Shown here one piece after another: positions 7,545 through 16,600 of a stretch of 35,672 nucleotides of DNA. Made by a program: the position numbers and the translations under genes. This DNA comes from Pseudomonadota bacterium (GTDB lineage: Bacteria > Pseudomonadota > Gammaproteobacteria > Xanthomonadales > Xanthomonadaceae), in the NCBI GenBank assembly GCA_018240435.1, contig JAFEFT010000043.1, positions 1-35,672 of the forward strand, given 5' to 3'. The notes under the pieces were generated by a model that saw only the letters and a list, made by a program, of their open reading frames with translations, was not told where the DNA came from and searched no databases. The first letter of the stretch is position 1; each line of letters begins with the position of its first letter.

Positions 7545-9101
7545 TCAGCCGCCCGAGCGCAGGTGCACCGGCACCTCGGCCTCGACCCGCTCGTCGGCGG
7601 CACGCGCGGCATGATGGATCGCCGACAGCCTGCGCATCGGCAGTACCAGCACGAAGGAAATGATGGTGATGCCGACGCCCCAGTGGCCTAACCAGGTGAA
7701 CAGGCCTGTGTAGATCGGCATCGTCTGCACCGGGTCGGTGACGTTGTCCGGCACCGCCGCGTAGTTGGCGACGATGCCGCCCAGATACTGCGAGATGCCC
7801 GATGCAACGAAGTAGGCGCCCATCATGAAGCCGCCCATGCGCGCCGGCACGTAACGGGCGATCATCGCCAGGCCCAGGCCGCTGGTCAACAGCTCGCCCA
7901 GTGAACCCAGCCCGTAACCCCACACCATCACCCAAGAGCTGGTCTTGCCCGGCTGGGTGGTGAAATGACCCGCAGCACCGTAGATGTAAAAGCCCAGCGC
8001 CACCGCCGCAAAACCGCAGGCGAACTTGGCCGCGACCGACAGATCCCGCCCTTTCTTTCCGAAATGGGTATAAGCCCAGGCCAGCACCGGTGAGAGGAAC
8101 ATGATCCAGATCGGGTTAAAGGCCTGGAACTGCTCGGGCGTCCACGTCCACAGGTGGGTGCCGAACAGGTCGAAGCTCCAGTCGACGTTGCGCAACGCGA
8201 ACAGGTTCAACGAGGTGGACATCTGCTGGTAGAACACGAAGAAAAAGATCGTCTGCACGACCAGGATCAGCGCCGCGATCAGGCCGGCGCGCTCGTCGCG
8301 GTGGCTGGTGCCGATCAGGTAACCGAAGATGCCCAGAAGAACCACGCCGGCGCCGTAGACGAAAATCCGTGCCAGTTGCTCGTATTGCAAGATGGCCGCG
8401 GCACCGGCCGCGCACATTGCCGCGCCGACCAGCACCATCGCCAGCTTGCCCATGTCCACCGGGCGGTCGTCCGGCTCCGAGCCGATGTGATCCATCGCCC
8501 GGCGCATGAAAAAGTAGTTGATCAAGCCCAGCAGCAGGCCGAGCGCGCACACGCCGAACGCGGCATGCCAGCCGAATTCGTTGTGATAGGCCGCGTTGAC
8601 CCAATCGCGGATCTTCGGCGTGAGCAGCATCGACACCGTCGAACCGATGTTGACCGCCATGTAATAGATGGTGAAGGCGGCATCGATCTTGGAATCGTCG
8701 CCTTCGTAGATCTTGCGCACGAGGTTGCCGGCATTGGGCTTGAACAGGCCATTGCCGATCACGATCACGCTCAGCGCACCGAACAGTGCCCAGGTGTTCT
8801 CGCTGGGGATCGCCATCAGGCCGTAGCCCAGACCGAGGATCACCGCGCCCAGCAGCATCGTCCGCCGAGTTCCCAATACCTTGTCGCCGATCCAGCCACC
8901 GATCGCCGGGGCCACATAGATCAGCGCCGCCGCCGCGCTCCACACGATGTTGGCGCGCGCGTCCTCGAACTTCAGCCGCTGGACCATGTAGAACACGATC
9001 AGCGCCTGCATGCCGTAGAAGCCGAAGCGCTCCCACAGCTCGATCAGGAATACGGTGGAGAAGGAGCGTGTCTTCGATGCAGGCGCGGCGGCTGCGGTCA
9101 T
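7545..9101 (-). CDS. POT-family proton-coupled peptide transporter (copy 1)
   Basis: Inner-membrane MFS transporter of the POT/PTR family that imports di- and tripeptides with protons. The 518-residue protein is strongly hydrophobic and has the family signatures: ELWERFGFYG (21-30), which supplies the ExxER proton-coupling residues E21, E24 and R25; GGWIGDKVLG; NGLFKPNAGNLV; and the PTR2 motif region FTIYYMAVNIGSTV. The start at 9101 (MTAAAAPASKTRSF) is preferred; the extra 16 residues of the longer frame are not family-like. It is the last of three tandem POT genes downstream of kynA on the same strand and is 108 bp from the previous one. Confidence 0.93.
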   Translation of the reverse strand: MTAAAAPASKTRSFSTVFLIELWERFGFYGMQALIVFYMVQRLKFEDARANIVWSAAAALIYVAPAIGGWIGDKVLGTRRTMLLGAVILGLGYGLMAIPSENTWALFGALSVIVIGNGLFKPNAGNLVRKIYEGDDSKIDAAFTIYYMAVNIGSTVSMLLTPKIRDWVNAAYHNEFGWHAAFGVCALGLLLGLINYFFMRRAMDHIGSEPDDRPVDMGKLAMVLVGAAMCAAGAAAILQYEQLARIFVYGAGVVLLGIFGYLIGTSHRDERAGLIAALILVVQTIFFFVFYQQMSTSLNLFALRNVDWSFDLFGTHLWTWTPEQFQAFNPIWIMFLSPVLAWAYTHFGKKGRDLSVAAKFACGFAAVALGFYIYGAAGHFTTQPGKTSSWVMVWGYGLGSLGELLTSGLGLAMIARYVPARMGGFMMGAYFVASGISQYLGGIVANYAAVPDNVTDPVQTMPIYTGLFTWLGHWGVGITIISFVLVLPMRRLSAIHHAARAADERVEAEVPVHLRSGG

Positions 9102-9209
9102 GTCGGTTCCGGGGATTGGGTCGGGCGCCCGCGAAAGGCCCGGTAGCATTGCCCAGTATGGGCCGTCGCGTCATGTTGCGACGCAACAACAGCGCAGCAG
9201 GAGCAAACC

Positions 9210-10706
9210 TCAGCGCACCCCGTGCATCAGCCGGTTGATCAGGGGCGCGATCAGGAACAGCAACGCCCCGGCACTGAGCAGCGCCCAGAAGCCGAAGGTG
9301 TAACCGGCACGGGCCGAGGCGACGGTCATGCCGCTCTTGCCGCTGACGTGGCTGGCGAACAGGCCCGACAGGCTGTTGCCGATCGAGGTCGACAGGAACC
9401 AGCCGCCCATCGCCAATCCGACCACCCGCACCGGCGCCAGCTTGGTCACCATCGACAGGCCGATCGGCGACAGGCACAACTCGCCGGCGGTCTGGATGAC
9501 GTATACGACAACCAGCGGCCACAACGGGATCTTGCCGTCGGTGCCGACCAGGCTCGACAGCGCGAACATCAGCAGCAGAAAGGCCATGCCGTTGAGGATC
9601 AGGCCGATGCCGAACTTGCGCGGGATCGACGGGTTGGCACGACCCAGACGCAACCAGAGCCATGCGAATACCGGCGCCAGCAACAGGATCGAGATCGGGT
9701 TGATCGACTGAAACCAGCCGACCTGGAACTCCCAGCCGCCGAGATCGCGGTTGACGATGTTCTGCGCCAGAAAATTGAACGAACTGCCGGCCTGCTCGAA
9801 GAACATCCAGAACAGGACGTTGAACGCGAACACGATCAGCATCGCCAGCGCACGATCACGCTGCACCGAACCTTCGCGCATGCCCTCGATCAGCACGAAA
9901 GCGCACAGCACGGCGAACAACCCGGCCAGAATCCAGGCGAGGATGCCGGCATCGATCTTCATCAAGTAGTACACCAGTGGAATTGCCGCCGCCGCGCCGA
10001 CCACCACCGCAAGCACCCGTCCACCACCCTCCCCGCCCACCGGGGGCCGCCCGATGCCACCGAGCTGGGCACGGCCAAACCAGAACCAGACGGTCGACAC
10101 CAGCATGCCGATGCCGGCCGCCAGGAACACCGCCTTGTAGGCCGGCATGCCGGGCACGCCGAGGCGATTGGCGAGGATGCCAGTCAGGATCGGTGCGACG
10201 AAGGCGCCGGCATTGATGCCCATGTAGAAGATGGTGAAGCCCGAGTCGCGGCGATCATCTCCGGTTGCATACAACTGCCCGACCTGGGTGGAGATGTTGG
10301 GCTTGAACAGGCCATTGCCGACGATGATGGTGGCCAGACCGAGCAAAAACATCGACTGACTCGGCAGCATGATCGTGAAATATCCCACCGCCGAGACCAC
10401 GGCACCGACCAGAATCGATCGCTGGTAGCCGATCACGCGGTCGGCGATGTAGCCGCCGAAGATCGCCGTCGCGTACACCAGCGCCAGGAATGCGCCGTAG
10501 GTGCGGCTGGCATAGGCCTGACCGCTGGCATCGCCGGCGAAGAACTGCGCCACGATGTAAAGCGTCAGCGCCCAGCGCATCCCGTAGAAGGCGAAGCGCT
10601 CCCAGAACTCGGTCATGAACAGCATCCACAGCGGCCGTGGATGTCCCAACACCAGAGGGAAAGACGGTGGCGCGGGCGCTGGCGCGGCGGTGGTGGCGTC
10701 GCTCAT
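9210..10706 (-). CDS. POT-family proton-coupled peptide transporter (copy 2)
   Basis: Second of the three tandem POT transporters, 498 residues. Visible signatures are EFWERFAFYGMRWAL with E33, E36 and R37 as the ExxER set; GGYIADRVIGYQRSIL; NGLFKPNISTQVGQLY; FTIFYMGINAGAFVAPIL; and ELCLSPIGLSMVTKLAP in the C-terminal half. It therefore retains the residues thought necessary for proton-driven peptide uptake. The ATG at 10706 starts MSDATTAAPAPAPP, a short soluble leader before the first membrane helix; 30 further codons upstream in the frame look non-coding. It lies 124 bp downstream of copy 3 and 108 bp upstream of copy 1. Confidence 0.93.
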   Translation of the reverse strand: MSDATTAAPAPAPPSFPLVLGHPRPLWMLFMTEFWERFAFYGMRWALTLYIVAQFFAGDASGQAYASRTYGAFLALVYATAIFGGYIADRVIGYQRSILVGAVVSAVGYFTIMLPSQSMFLLGLATIIVGNGLFKPNISTQVGQLYATGDDRRDSGFTIFYMGINAGAFVAPILTGILANRLGVPGMPAYKAVFLAAGIGMLVSTVWFWFGRAQLGGIGRPPVGGEGGGRVLAVVVGAAAAIPLVYYLMKIDAGILAWILAGLFAVLCAFVLIEGMREGSVQRDRALAMLIVFAFNVLFWMFFEQAGSSFNFLAQNIVNRDLGGWEFQVGWFQSINPISILLLAPVFAWLWLRLGRANPSIPRKFGIGLILNGMAFLLLMFALSSLVGTDGKIPLWPLVVVYVIQTAGELCLSPIGLSMVTKLAPVRVVGLAMGGWFLSTSIGNSLSGLFASHVSGKSGMTVASARAGYTFGFWALLSAGALLFLIAPLINRLMHGVR

Positions 10707-10830
10707 GGAATGCACCTCGGGCTGGTTACACGCTGTGGGCACGCAGCACAACGCCGCGGCCAGCGCAGGATCGGCTGTCCGGGCCGCGCGCGTCAATCGT
10801 CGTCCATGCTGCGATGCGGCAAAACCGCCC

Positions 10831-12294
10831 TCACTTCACCCCATGCATCAGCCTGACGATCCACGGCGCCGCCAGCAGGTAGACCACGGCGATGGCCAGC
10901 CCGCTCCACAGCAGCAAGGCGAATACGTGTTCGTAGCCGGCCAGGCTGCCGGGGGCCGCAGCCACGGTCATCGCCGCGATCCGCCCGGACAGGTCATAGG
11001 ACACACCGACGCCGAAGAACCAGCCACCCATCGCCAGCGAGGCGTCCTCGGGCGCGGCCAGCTTGCCGATCATCGCGTAGCCGATCGGCGACAGCGCCAG
11101 TTCGCCCAGCGTCGACAACAGATAGCACAGCGCCAGCGGCCACCACGGCGTGCGCCCGTCGGCACCGACCAGGTCGTGGACGGCATACACCATCACGCCG
11201 TAACTCAGCGCCACCAGCAGCAGGCCGATGCCGAACTTGCGCGGCGTCGAGGGGTTGCTGCCGCGCCGATCCAGCCACGGCCACAGCATCGCCAGAAACG
11301 GCGCGATGATGAGGATGTAGAGCGGATTGGCCGACTGGAACCAGCTGTAATCGAACGGCGCGCGCACATGATCGCGGGCGAAGAAGTTGAGCGAGGTCGC
11401 GCCTTGCAGGCTCCACGCCCAGAACAGCACCATCGCCACGAACAGCAGCAACATCGCGAGGTAACGCTGATTTTGGACATGATCGCCGCGGCGGATCGAG
11501 CGCACCACGAAATAGGCGATCATCAGGCCCATCAACACGTAGACGGCGATGTGCAGCGCATCCGGATGCGCCAGCAGCAGCGCGCCCGGCCACACCAGTG
11601 CCAGCGTGCCGGCCAGCACCGCCGGCGTCGACCACGGCCGATGCAGCGGCGGGCGGTCGTCGCTGCCGGGCATGCGCCGATGTCGCCACTCGAAGATCGA
11701 CGCCGACACCGCCATCCCCGCCGCCGCGGCGACGAATCCCCAGCGATAGCCGTAGTGCGCGCCGATCCACGCCGCGCACAGCGGCGGCCCGATGAAGCCG
11801 CCAAGGTTGATCGCCATGTAGAACAGCGTGTAGCCGGCATCGCGACGCGGATCGTCGTCGGCATAATTGCGGCCGATCAGCACCGTCAGCGGGATGCCCA
11901 ACCCGGCCGCCAGCACGAACGACGACAGCGCCAGGGTGAACCCTTCCCGACTCGGCCAGGCCAGGCCGAGCAAGGCCAGCGCGGTCATCCACAGCGACAG
12001 CCGCAGCGCCTGCACCTCGCCGAGCACGTTGTCGGCGATCCAGCCGCCGATGATGGCGGTGGCATAGGTCAGGGTGCCGAAGCCGGCCAGCAGCAGGTCG
12101 GCCTGTTTGAGCGCCGCCGCTTTTGGCAACGCGGCGAAAAACGTGTCGGCGGCATACGGCGCGAGAAACGCGCGAAAGCCATAAAACGCCAGATTCAGGC
12201 CGACGCTGACCGCCAGCAGCATCCACAGCAGGCGCGGATGGCCGAAGCGGTCGTTCGCCGCTGGCGGCGACGCCAGCACACCCGCCACCCTCAC
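10831..12294 (-). CDS. POT-family transporter lacking the ExxER motif (copy 3)
   Basis: Third POT paralogue, 487 residues from a GTG at 12294. The GTG overlaps the kynA stop as GTGA, so translation is probably coupled to KynA. Family membership is clear from [45 protein letters not shown] and [16 protein letters not shown]. The first helix, however, reads [13 protein letters not shown] where copies 1 and 2 read E-x-W-E-R-F-x-F-Y-G: the positions of both glutamates and the arginine are S30, L33 and N34. It may therefore use another coupling mechanism, act as a facilitator or sensor, or carry a different substrate, for example tryptophan or a peptide feeding KynA. A longer frame to 12489 overlaps kynA and is unlikely. 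Confidence 0.9.
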   Translation of the reverse strand: MRVAGVLASPPAANDRFGHPRLLWMLLAVSVGLNLAFYGFRAFLAPYAADTFFAALPKAAALKQADLLLAGFGTLTYATAIIGGWIADNVLGEVQALRLSLWMTALALLGLAWPSREGFTLALSSFVLAAGLGIPLTVLIGRNYADDDPRRDAGYTLFYMAINLGGFIGPPLCAAWIGAHYGYRWGFVAAAAGMAVSASIFEWRHRRMPGSDDRPPLHRPWSTPAVLAGTLALVWPGALLLAHPDALHIAVYVLMGLMIAYFVVRSIRRGDHVQNQRYLAMLLLFVAMVLFWAWSLQGATSLNFFARDHVRAPFDYSWFQSANPLYILIIAPFLAMLWPWLDRRGSNPSTPRKFGIGLLLVALSYGVMVYAVHDLVGADGRTPWWPLALCYLLSTLGELALSPIGYAMIGKLAAPEDASLAMGGWFFGVGVSYDLSGRIAAMTVAAAPGSLAGYEHVFALLLWSGLAIAVVYLLAAPWIVRLMHGVK

Positions 12295-13148
12295 GCCCCG
12301 GCCTCGCGCAACTGCGTGCGCACCTCGAACAATTCGGGAAAGAAGGTCAGATCCAGCGCCTGTTTGAGGAAGCCCACTCCCGACGAACCGCCGGTACCGC
12401 GGCGGTAGCCGATGATGCGTTCGACCGTCTTCATGTGACGAAAGCGCCAGGTCTGGAAGTTGACCTCGATGTCGACCAGCGACTCGCAAAGATCATAGGC
12501 ATCCCAGAATTGCTCGGTGTGTTCGTAGATGCGCGCGAACACCGGCAGCAGGTCGGGCACGCGTACATGCGGGCGCGAGTAGTCGCGATGCAGGCAGGCC
12601 GCCGGCACCGCGTGGCCGGCGCGCGCCAGCCAGGCCAGGCACTCGTCGTACAGCGACGGCGCTTCCAGCGCCTGACGCAGGCGCGCCTGCGCGTCCGGGT
12701 CGTGCGCGAACGCGGCGAGCATGTCGGCGTTCTTGTTGCCCAGGGCGAACTCCACCAGCCGGTACTGCAACGACTGGAAGCCCGACGACGGCCCCAGCAC
12801 ATGCCGGAATTGCAGGTAATCGGCCGGCGTCAGCGTCTCCAGCACCGACCACATGCCGATCAGCTGCTGCTGCACCTGCTTGATCCGCGAAAACATCTTG
12901 AAGCACGGCCCGATGCGATCGGCGCGCAGGTTGGCCAGCACCGCCTGCAGCTCGTGCAGAAGCAGCTTCAGCCACAGCTCGGCGACGTGGTGCTGGACGA
13001 TGAACAGCATCTCGTCATGGCGATCCGACAGCGGCTTTTGCGCCGCCAGCAACGTGTCCAGATGCAGGTAGGCGCCGTAACTGAGCTGGTTGCGGAAGTC
13101 GGTGGTGATGCCCGCTTCGAGCGGGCGCTGGTTGTCATGGGTCGACAT
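12291..13148 (-). CDS. kynA: Tryptophan 2,3-dioxygenase
   Basis: Haem enzyme that oxidises L-tryptophan to N-formylkynurenine, the entry to the kynurenine pathway. It is a cytosolic tetramer in the family. The protein has 285 residues, normal for bacterial TDO. Family landmarks are [16 protein letters not shown] (22-37), the haem-pocket region [19 protein letters not shown] (49-67), [16 protein letters not shown] (119-134), and the C-terminal [20 protein letters not shown] (234-253), which includes the expected histidine ligand H238. The ATG at 13148 gives [13 protein letters not shown]; a much longer frame continuing upstream to 14300 lies across the opposite-strand gene and is spurious. First gene of the kynA-POT-POT-POT run. 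Confidence 0.97.
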   Translation of the reverse strand: MSTHDNQRPLEAGITTDFRNQLSYGAYLHLDTLLAAQKPLSDRHDEMLFIVQHHVAELWLKLLLHELQAVLANLRADRIGPCFKMFSRIKQVQQQLIGMWSVLETLTPADYLQFRHVLGPSSGFQSLQYRLVEFALGNKNADMLAAFAHDPDAQARLRQALEAPSLYDECLAWLARAGHAVPAACLHRDYSRPHVRVPDLLPVFARIYEHTEQFWDAYDLCESLVDIEVNFQTWRFRHMKTVERIIGYRRGTGGSSGVGFLKQALDLTFFPELFEVRTQLREAGA

Positions 13149-13394
13149 GGGTATTCGTAGCCCTCCGCGCCACGTCGCCGTCAGCCACCGTGCGGGCGTG
13201 GGGATGTGAGAAATCGCAATGGCCCGCGCCCGGCCGCCGAGTGCTGCGCGCACCGCAAAGGGTAGCGCAGGCCAGGTGAAAACCGAATCTGCCGGCAGCG
13301 CCGATCGGAACCGCGTACATGCGGACGTTCGATTCTGCACCTGTACGCCAGGCTCCAGGCTGGCGCCGCGACGACCTGCGGGCAACCGTCTTGG

Positions 13395-13400
13395 TACAAT
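13395..13400 (+). promoter_or_regulatory. Candidate -10 element for the Sel1-repeat gene
   Basis: TACAAT, 39 bp upstream of the start at 13440, in the 291-bp divergent gap after kynA. The -35 region is weak. No other structure was recognised in that gap. Confidence 0.35.
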
Positions 13401-13439
13401 TTCCGGCTGCACTTTTCGCGCAGCCATTTTCGGGATTCC

Positions 13440-14177
13440 ATGAAATCCGCCTGCCTGGCACTCGCCCTGCTCGCCAGCGCCCCTTGCCTGGCGCTCGATC
13501 CGCCGGCGCCACCGGCGCATCCGGCGCCGGCGGCCTCCAGCGACTTCCTCTATTACCACCCCGACCTCGATGCGCGGCACGATGGCCTGGAGGCCTACTC
13601 GCACCAGCATTACGACTACGCCCTGCACGCTTTCCTGCGCGGTGCGCGCTACGCCGACAAGCCCTCGCAGGCGATGCTGGCGAGCATGTACTGGGACGGC
13701 AAAGGCGTCGAACGCGATCGCGCCACCGCCTATGCCTGGGCCGATCTGGCTGCCGAACGCGGCTACCCGTGGTTGCTGGCCACCCGCGAACGCTACTGGC
13801 AGGAGATGACCGCCGATGAGCGCCAGCGGGCGCTGGTGGTGGGGCAGGCGCTGTACGCGCAATACGGCGACGAGGTGGCGCAGTCGCGCCTGAACGGCTG
13901 GCTGTACCGCGGCCTGACCCACGCCACCGGCAGCCGCACCGGCTTCGTCGGCACACTGGAAGTGCGTCAGGGCAATGGCTTTGGCGTCAGCGCCACCGGC
14001 AGCGACGGCAACGATTACTACGCCGATCGCTACTGGCGGCCAGAGCAGTATTGGGGCGCGCAGAACCTGCAATGGAACCCGCACCCGCAGGGCAAGGTAT
14101 CGGTGGGGCCGCTGGAAAAGGTGCCGGCACGAGCGGCTTCGCCAGGCGATGACGCGAACAAGCCCACCAGACCTTGA
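13440..14177 (+). CDS. Exported Sel1-repeat protein
   Basis: A 245-residue protein with a signal peptide (about 1-19, [18 protein letters not shown]) and one or two Sel1/TPR-like helical repeats at about 58-108, best seen in [20 protein letters not shown] and [13 protein letters not shown]. Sel1 repeats usually mediate protein-protein contacts. The C-terminal third (about 165-245) is Gly/Tyr/Trp-rich ([14 protein letters not shown]) and not recognised. It is probably periplasmic. It lies alone between kynA (divergent) and the oxo-acid dehydrogenase operon (same strand, 219 bp downstream), and I see no functional link to either. Confidence 0.85.
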   Translation: MKSACLALALLASAPCLALDPPAPPAHPAPAASSDFLYYHPDLDARHDGLEAYSHQHYDYALHAFLRGARYADKPSQAMLASMYWDGKGVERDRATAYAWADLAAERGYPWLLATRERYWQEMTADERQRALVVGQALYAQYGDEVAQSRLNGWLYRGLTHATGSRTGFVGTLEVRQGNGFGVSATGSDGNDYYADRYWRPEQYWGAQNLQWNPHPQGKVSVGPLEKVPARAASPGDDANKPTRP

Positions 14178-14302
14178 TCGCATGCACGAACGCAAGCGCG
14201 GGATCGTCCGCACGCTTGCCGTAATCCGCGCCCCGCGCACGTCGCCTGCCGAATCGCGGGAAGTGACGCCCGGCGGCCATCCGCCGTCCCGCCCCGCCAT
14301 GC

Positions 14303-14308
14303 GACAAT
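14303..14308 (+). promoter_or_regulatory. Candidate -10 element for the oxo-acid dehydrogenase operon
   Basis: GACAAT about 90 bp upstream of the E1 alpha start. It is a weak single-hexamer match. Confidence 0.3.
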
Positions 14309-14396
14309 AGCGGTTCGCCTCGCCACGGCCGAGCCGGCCGCGCCGATCGAGTTTCGGTTGGCGCGCCTTCTTCCCACTCGCATCGAAGGCCTACGT

Positions 14397-15470
14397 ATGA
14401 GCATCGCGGCACGCTTCGAAATCGAATACCTGCAATACCTCGACCCCGACGGCAAGCCGCTCGGCAAGGAACTGCCGGCCATCGCCAAAGACGGCGCGCG
14501 GCTGGTCGAACTGTTCAAGCAGATGTTGTTCGTGCGCGTGTTCGATACCAAGTCGATCGCGCTGCAACGCACCGGCAAGCTCGGCACCTACGCCGCCTGC
14601 CTCGGCCACGAGGCGACGCACGTCGGCATCGGTGCCTCGATGCAGCCAGAGGATGTGTTCGCGCCGAGCTATCGCGAATACGGCGCGCAGTTCATGCGCG
14701 GGGTGCCGCCGCGCAACGTGTTGATGTACTGGGGCGGCGACGAGCGCGGCAACGTGTTCGAAGGCCCGAAGAACGACTATCCGTGGTGCGTGCCGATTTC
14801 CACGCAATGCCTGATGGCGTCGGGCGCGGCGCTGAGCTTCAAGCTGCGCAAGCAGCCGCGGGTGGCGGTGGCGGTGTGCGGCGATGGCGGCAGTTCGAAG
14901 ACCGATTTCTACGCCGCGCTCAACGCCGCCGGCGCCTACACCTCGCCGCTGGTGCTGTGCGTGGTCAACAACGGCTGGGCGATCTCGGTGCCACGCAAGG
15001 CGCAGACCGGCGCGCAGACGCTGGCGCAGAAAGGCCTGGCCGGCGGTCTGCACTGCCTGCAGGTGGACGGCAACGACCTGCTGGCGGTGATGGAAGGCAT
15101 GCGCCGGGCGATGGCGCGCGCCCGCAATGGCGAGGGCGGCAGCGTGATCGAGTTCATGACCTATCGCCTGCACGACCACACCACGGCCGACGATGCTCGC
15201 CGTTATCGCGGCGAGGACGAGGTGAAGGCGGCGTGGCTGAAGGAACCGTTCATCCGCCTGCGCAACTACCTCACCGCGCACAAGCTGTGGGACGAGGCAC
15301 AGGAAAAATCCTGGGCCGCCGAATGCGCGAAAAAGGTGGACGAAGAAATCAACGCCTATCTCAACACGCCGGTGCAGCCGGTGGAAGCGATGTTTGACTA
15401 TTTGTACGCCGAATTGCCCGAGGAGTTGCAGGCGCAACGGGCGCAGGCGATGGCCGGGGAGAAGCGCTGA
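14397..15470 (+). CDS. pdhA: 2-oxo acid dehydrogenase E1 component, alpha subunit
   Basis: Thiamine-diphosphate-dependent subunit that decarboxylates a 2-oxo acid and passes the acyl group to E2. It has 357 residues. The TPP fold is shown by GDGGSS (162-167) with the paired NNGWAIS (191-197), the classic GDG...NN spacing. The loop HDHTTADDARRYR (259-271) corresponds to the mobile active-site loop; its HT..DD..RYR pattern resembles Gram-positive-type pyruvate dehydrogenase more than the HHSTSDD form of branched-chain enzymes, so I lean to pyruvate but cannot exclude branched-chain 2-oxo acids. The start at 14397 (MSIAARFEIEYLQYLD) is chosen; 13 upstream in-frame codons are not conserved-looking. 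First gene of the operon. Confidence 0.9.
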   Translation: MSIAARFEIEYLQYLDPDGKPLGKELPAIAKDGARLVELFKQMLFVRVFDTKSIALQRTGKLGTYAACLGHEATHVGIGASMQPEDVFAPSYREYGAQFMRGVPPRNVLMYWGGDERGNVFEGPKNDYPWCVPISTQCLMASGAALSFKLRKQPRVAVAVCGDGGSSKTDFYAALNAAGAYTSPLVLCVVNNGWAISVPRKAQTGAQTLAQKGLAGGLHCLQVDGNDLLAVMEGMRRAMARARNGEGGSVIEFMTYRLHDHTTADDARRYRGEDEVKAAWLKEPFIRLRNYLTAHKLWDEAQEKSWAAECAKKVDEEINAYLNTPVQPVEAMFDYLYAELPEELQAQRAQAMAGEKR

Positions 15471-15520
15471 TGGTCACCGTCAAACATCTGTCAGTGGCGA
15501 GCCCGTCGCCCGTTACTCCG

Positions 15521-15587
15521 TTCGTGGTGAGCCTGTCGAACCATGAACGGCAACCCCGTTCACCCTTCGACAAGCTCAGGGCGAACG
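15521..15587. repeat. Inverted repeat in the E1 alpha-E1 beta gap
   Basis: GTTCGTGGTGAGCCTGTCGA at 15521-15540 and, inverted, TTCGACAAGCTCAGGGCGAA near 15567 can pair to form a long hairpin within the 139-bp gap. The left arm is the same core as in the tandem repeat at 1-74. It lies just upstream of the E1 beta ribosome binding site. Confidence 0.75.
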
Positions 15588-15592
15588 GCTCC

Positions 15593-15600
15593 AAGGAGGT
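15593..15600 (+). promoter_or_regulatory. Strong ribosome binding site of E1 beta
   Basis: AAGGAGGT, a near-perfect anti-16S match, 9 nt before the ATG at 15610. It fixes the start and gives E1 beta independent translation despite the inserted hairpin upstream. Confidence 0.85.
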
Positions 15601-15609
15601 GCTTTCGTA

Positions 15610-16590
15610 ATGGCCGCCATCACCCTGATCGAAGCGATCACCCAAGCACTCGCCTACGAGATGCGCCACGACCCATCCGTGGTCGTGCTCGGCGAAGATG
15701 TCGGCGTCAACGGCGGCGTGTTCCGCGCCACCGCCGGCCTGTCGGCGCAGTTCGGCCCCGAACGCGTGCTCGATACGCCGCTCGATGAAACCACCATCGC
15801 CGGCCTCACCGTCGGCATGGCCTCGCAGGGAATGAAGCCCGTCGCCGAGGCGCAGTTCGATGGCTTCGTCTATCCGATGGTGGACTTCATGGTCTGCCAC
15901 GCCGCGCGCATGCGCTATCGCACCCGCGGCCGGCTGACCGCGCCGCTGGTGCTGCGGGTGCCGTGGGGCGGCGGCATCCGCGCCCCCGAGCATCATTCCG
16001 AAGCCAACGAGGCGATCTTCACCAACGTGCCCGGCCTGCGCGTGGTGCTGCCGAGCTCGCCGCAACGCGCCTACGGCCTGCTGCTCGCCGCGATCCGCGA
16101 CCCCGATCCGGTGATCTACATGGAGCCCAAACGCATCTATCGCCAGTACAAGGAACTCGTTCCCGACGACGGCGAGGCGCTGCCGCTGGACGTGTGCTTC
16201 GTGCTGCGTGATGGCGCCGACGTGACGCTGGTGACGTGGGGCTCGCAGGTCAAGGAATCGCTGGAAGCCGCCGATGCGCTGGCCAAGGATGGCATCAGCG
16301 CCGAGGTGATCGACGTCGCCACCCTGACCCCGCTGGACTTCGACACCATCGCCGAATCGGTGCGCAAGACCGGCCGCTGCGTGATCGTGCACGAAGCACC
16401 CAAGACCGCCGGCTTCGGCGCCGAGATCGCCGCCCGCGTCGCCGAGGAATGCCTGTACGACCTGCTGGCGCCGGTCGAGCGCGTCACCGGTTACGACACC
16501 CACATCCCGCTGTTCCGGCTGGAGATGAAATACTTGCCGAGCGTGGACAAGATCGTCGCGGCGGTGAAACGGACGCTGGCGGTGAGCTGA
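15610..16590 (+). CDS. 2-oxo acid dehydrogenase E1 component, beta subunit
   Basis: Partner of the upstream alpha subunit in an alpha2-beta2 E1. It is a 326-residue, full-length transketolase-like pyrimidine and C-terminal domain protein. Visible features are VVLGEDVGVNGGVFRAT (25-41), with the conserved E29 that activates the TPP aminopyrimidine; RVPWGGGIRAPEHHSE, the conserved core; VVLPSSPQRAYGLL; DPDPVIYMEPKRIYR; and a C-terminal domain with VIDVATLTPLDFDTI and VIVHEAPKTAGFGAEIAA. The start is fixed by the strong Shine-Dalgarno. Whether the complex uses pyruvate or branched-chain 2-oxo acids cannot be settled from the sequence, so no symbol is given. Confidence 0.93.
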   Translation: MAAITLIEAITQALAYEMRHDPSVVVLGEDVGVNGGVFRATAGLSAQFGPERVLDTPLDETTIAGLTVGMASQGMKPVAEAQFDGFVYPMVDFMVCHAARMRYRTRGRLTAPLVLRVPWGGGIRAPEHHSEANEAIFTNVPGLRVVLPSSPQRAYGLLLAAIRDPDPVIYMEPKRIYRQYKELVPDDGEALPLDVCFVLRDGADVTLVTWGSQVKESLEAADALAKDGISAEVIDVATLTPLDFDTIAESVRKTGRCVIVHEAPKTAGFGAEIAARVAEECLYDLLAPVERVTGYDTHIPLFRLEMKYLPSVDKIVAAVKRTLAVS

Positions 16591-16600
16591 CGGGCCGGCC

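Noticed and set aside
8154-12408. Long plus-strand frames (330, 544 and 597 codons) opposite the three POT genes
   Set aside because: Antisense shadows of hydrophobic genes; no recognisable domain or start signals.
13149-14300. N-terminal extension of kynA to 14300 (669 codons in total)
   Set aside because: The extension crosses the Sel1-repeat gene on the other strand and is Arg/Gly/Val-rich; the TDO family starts at 13148.
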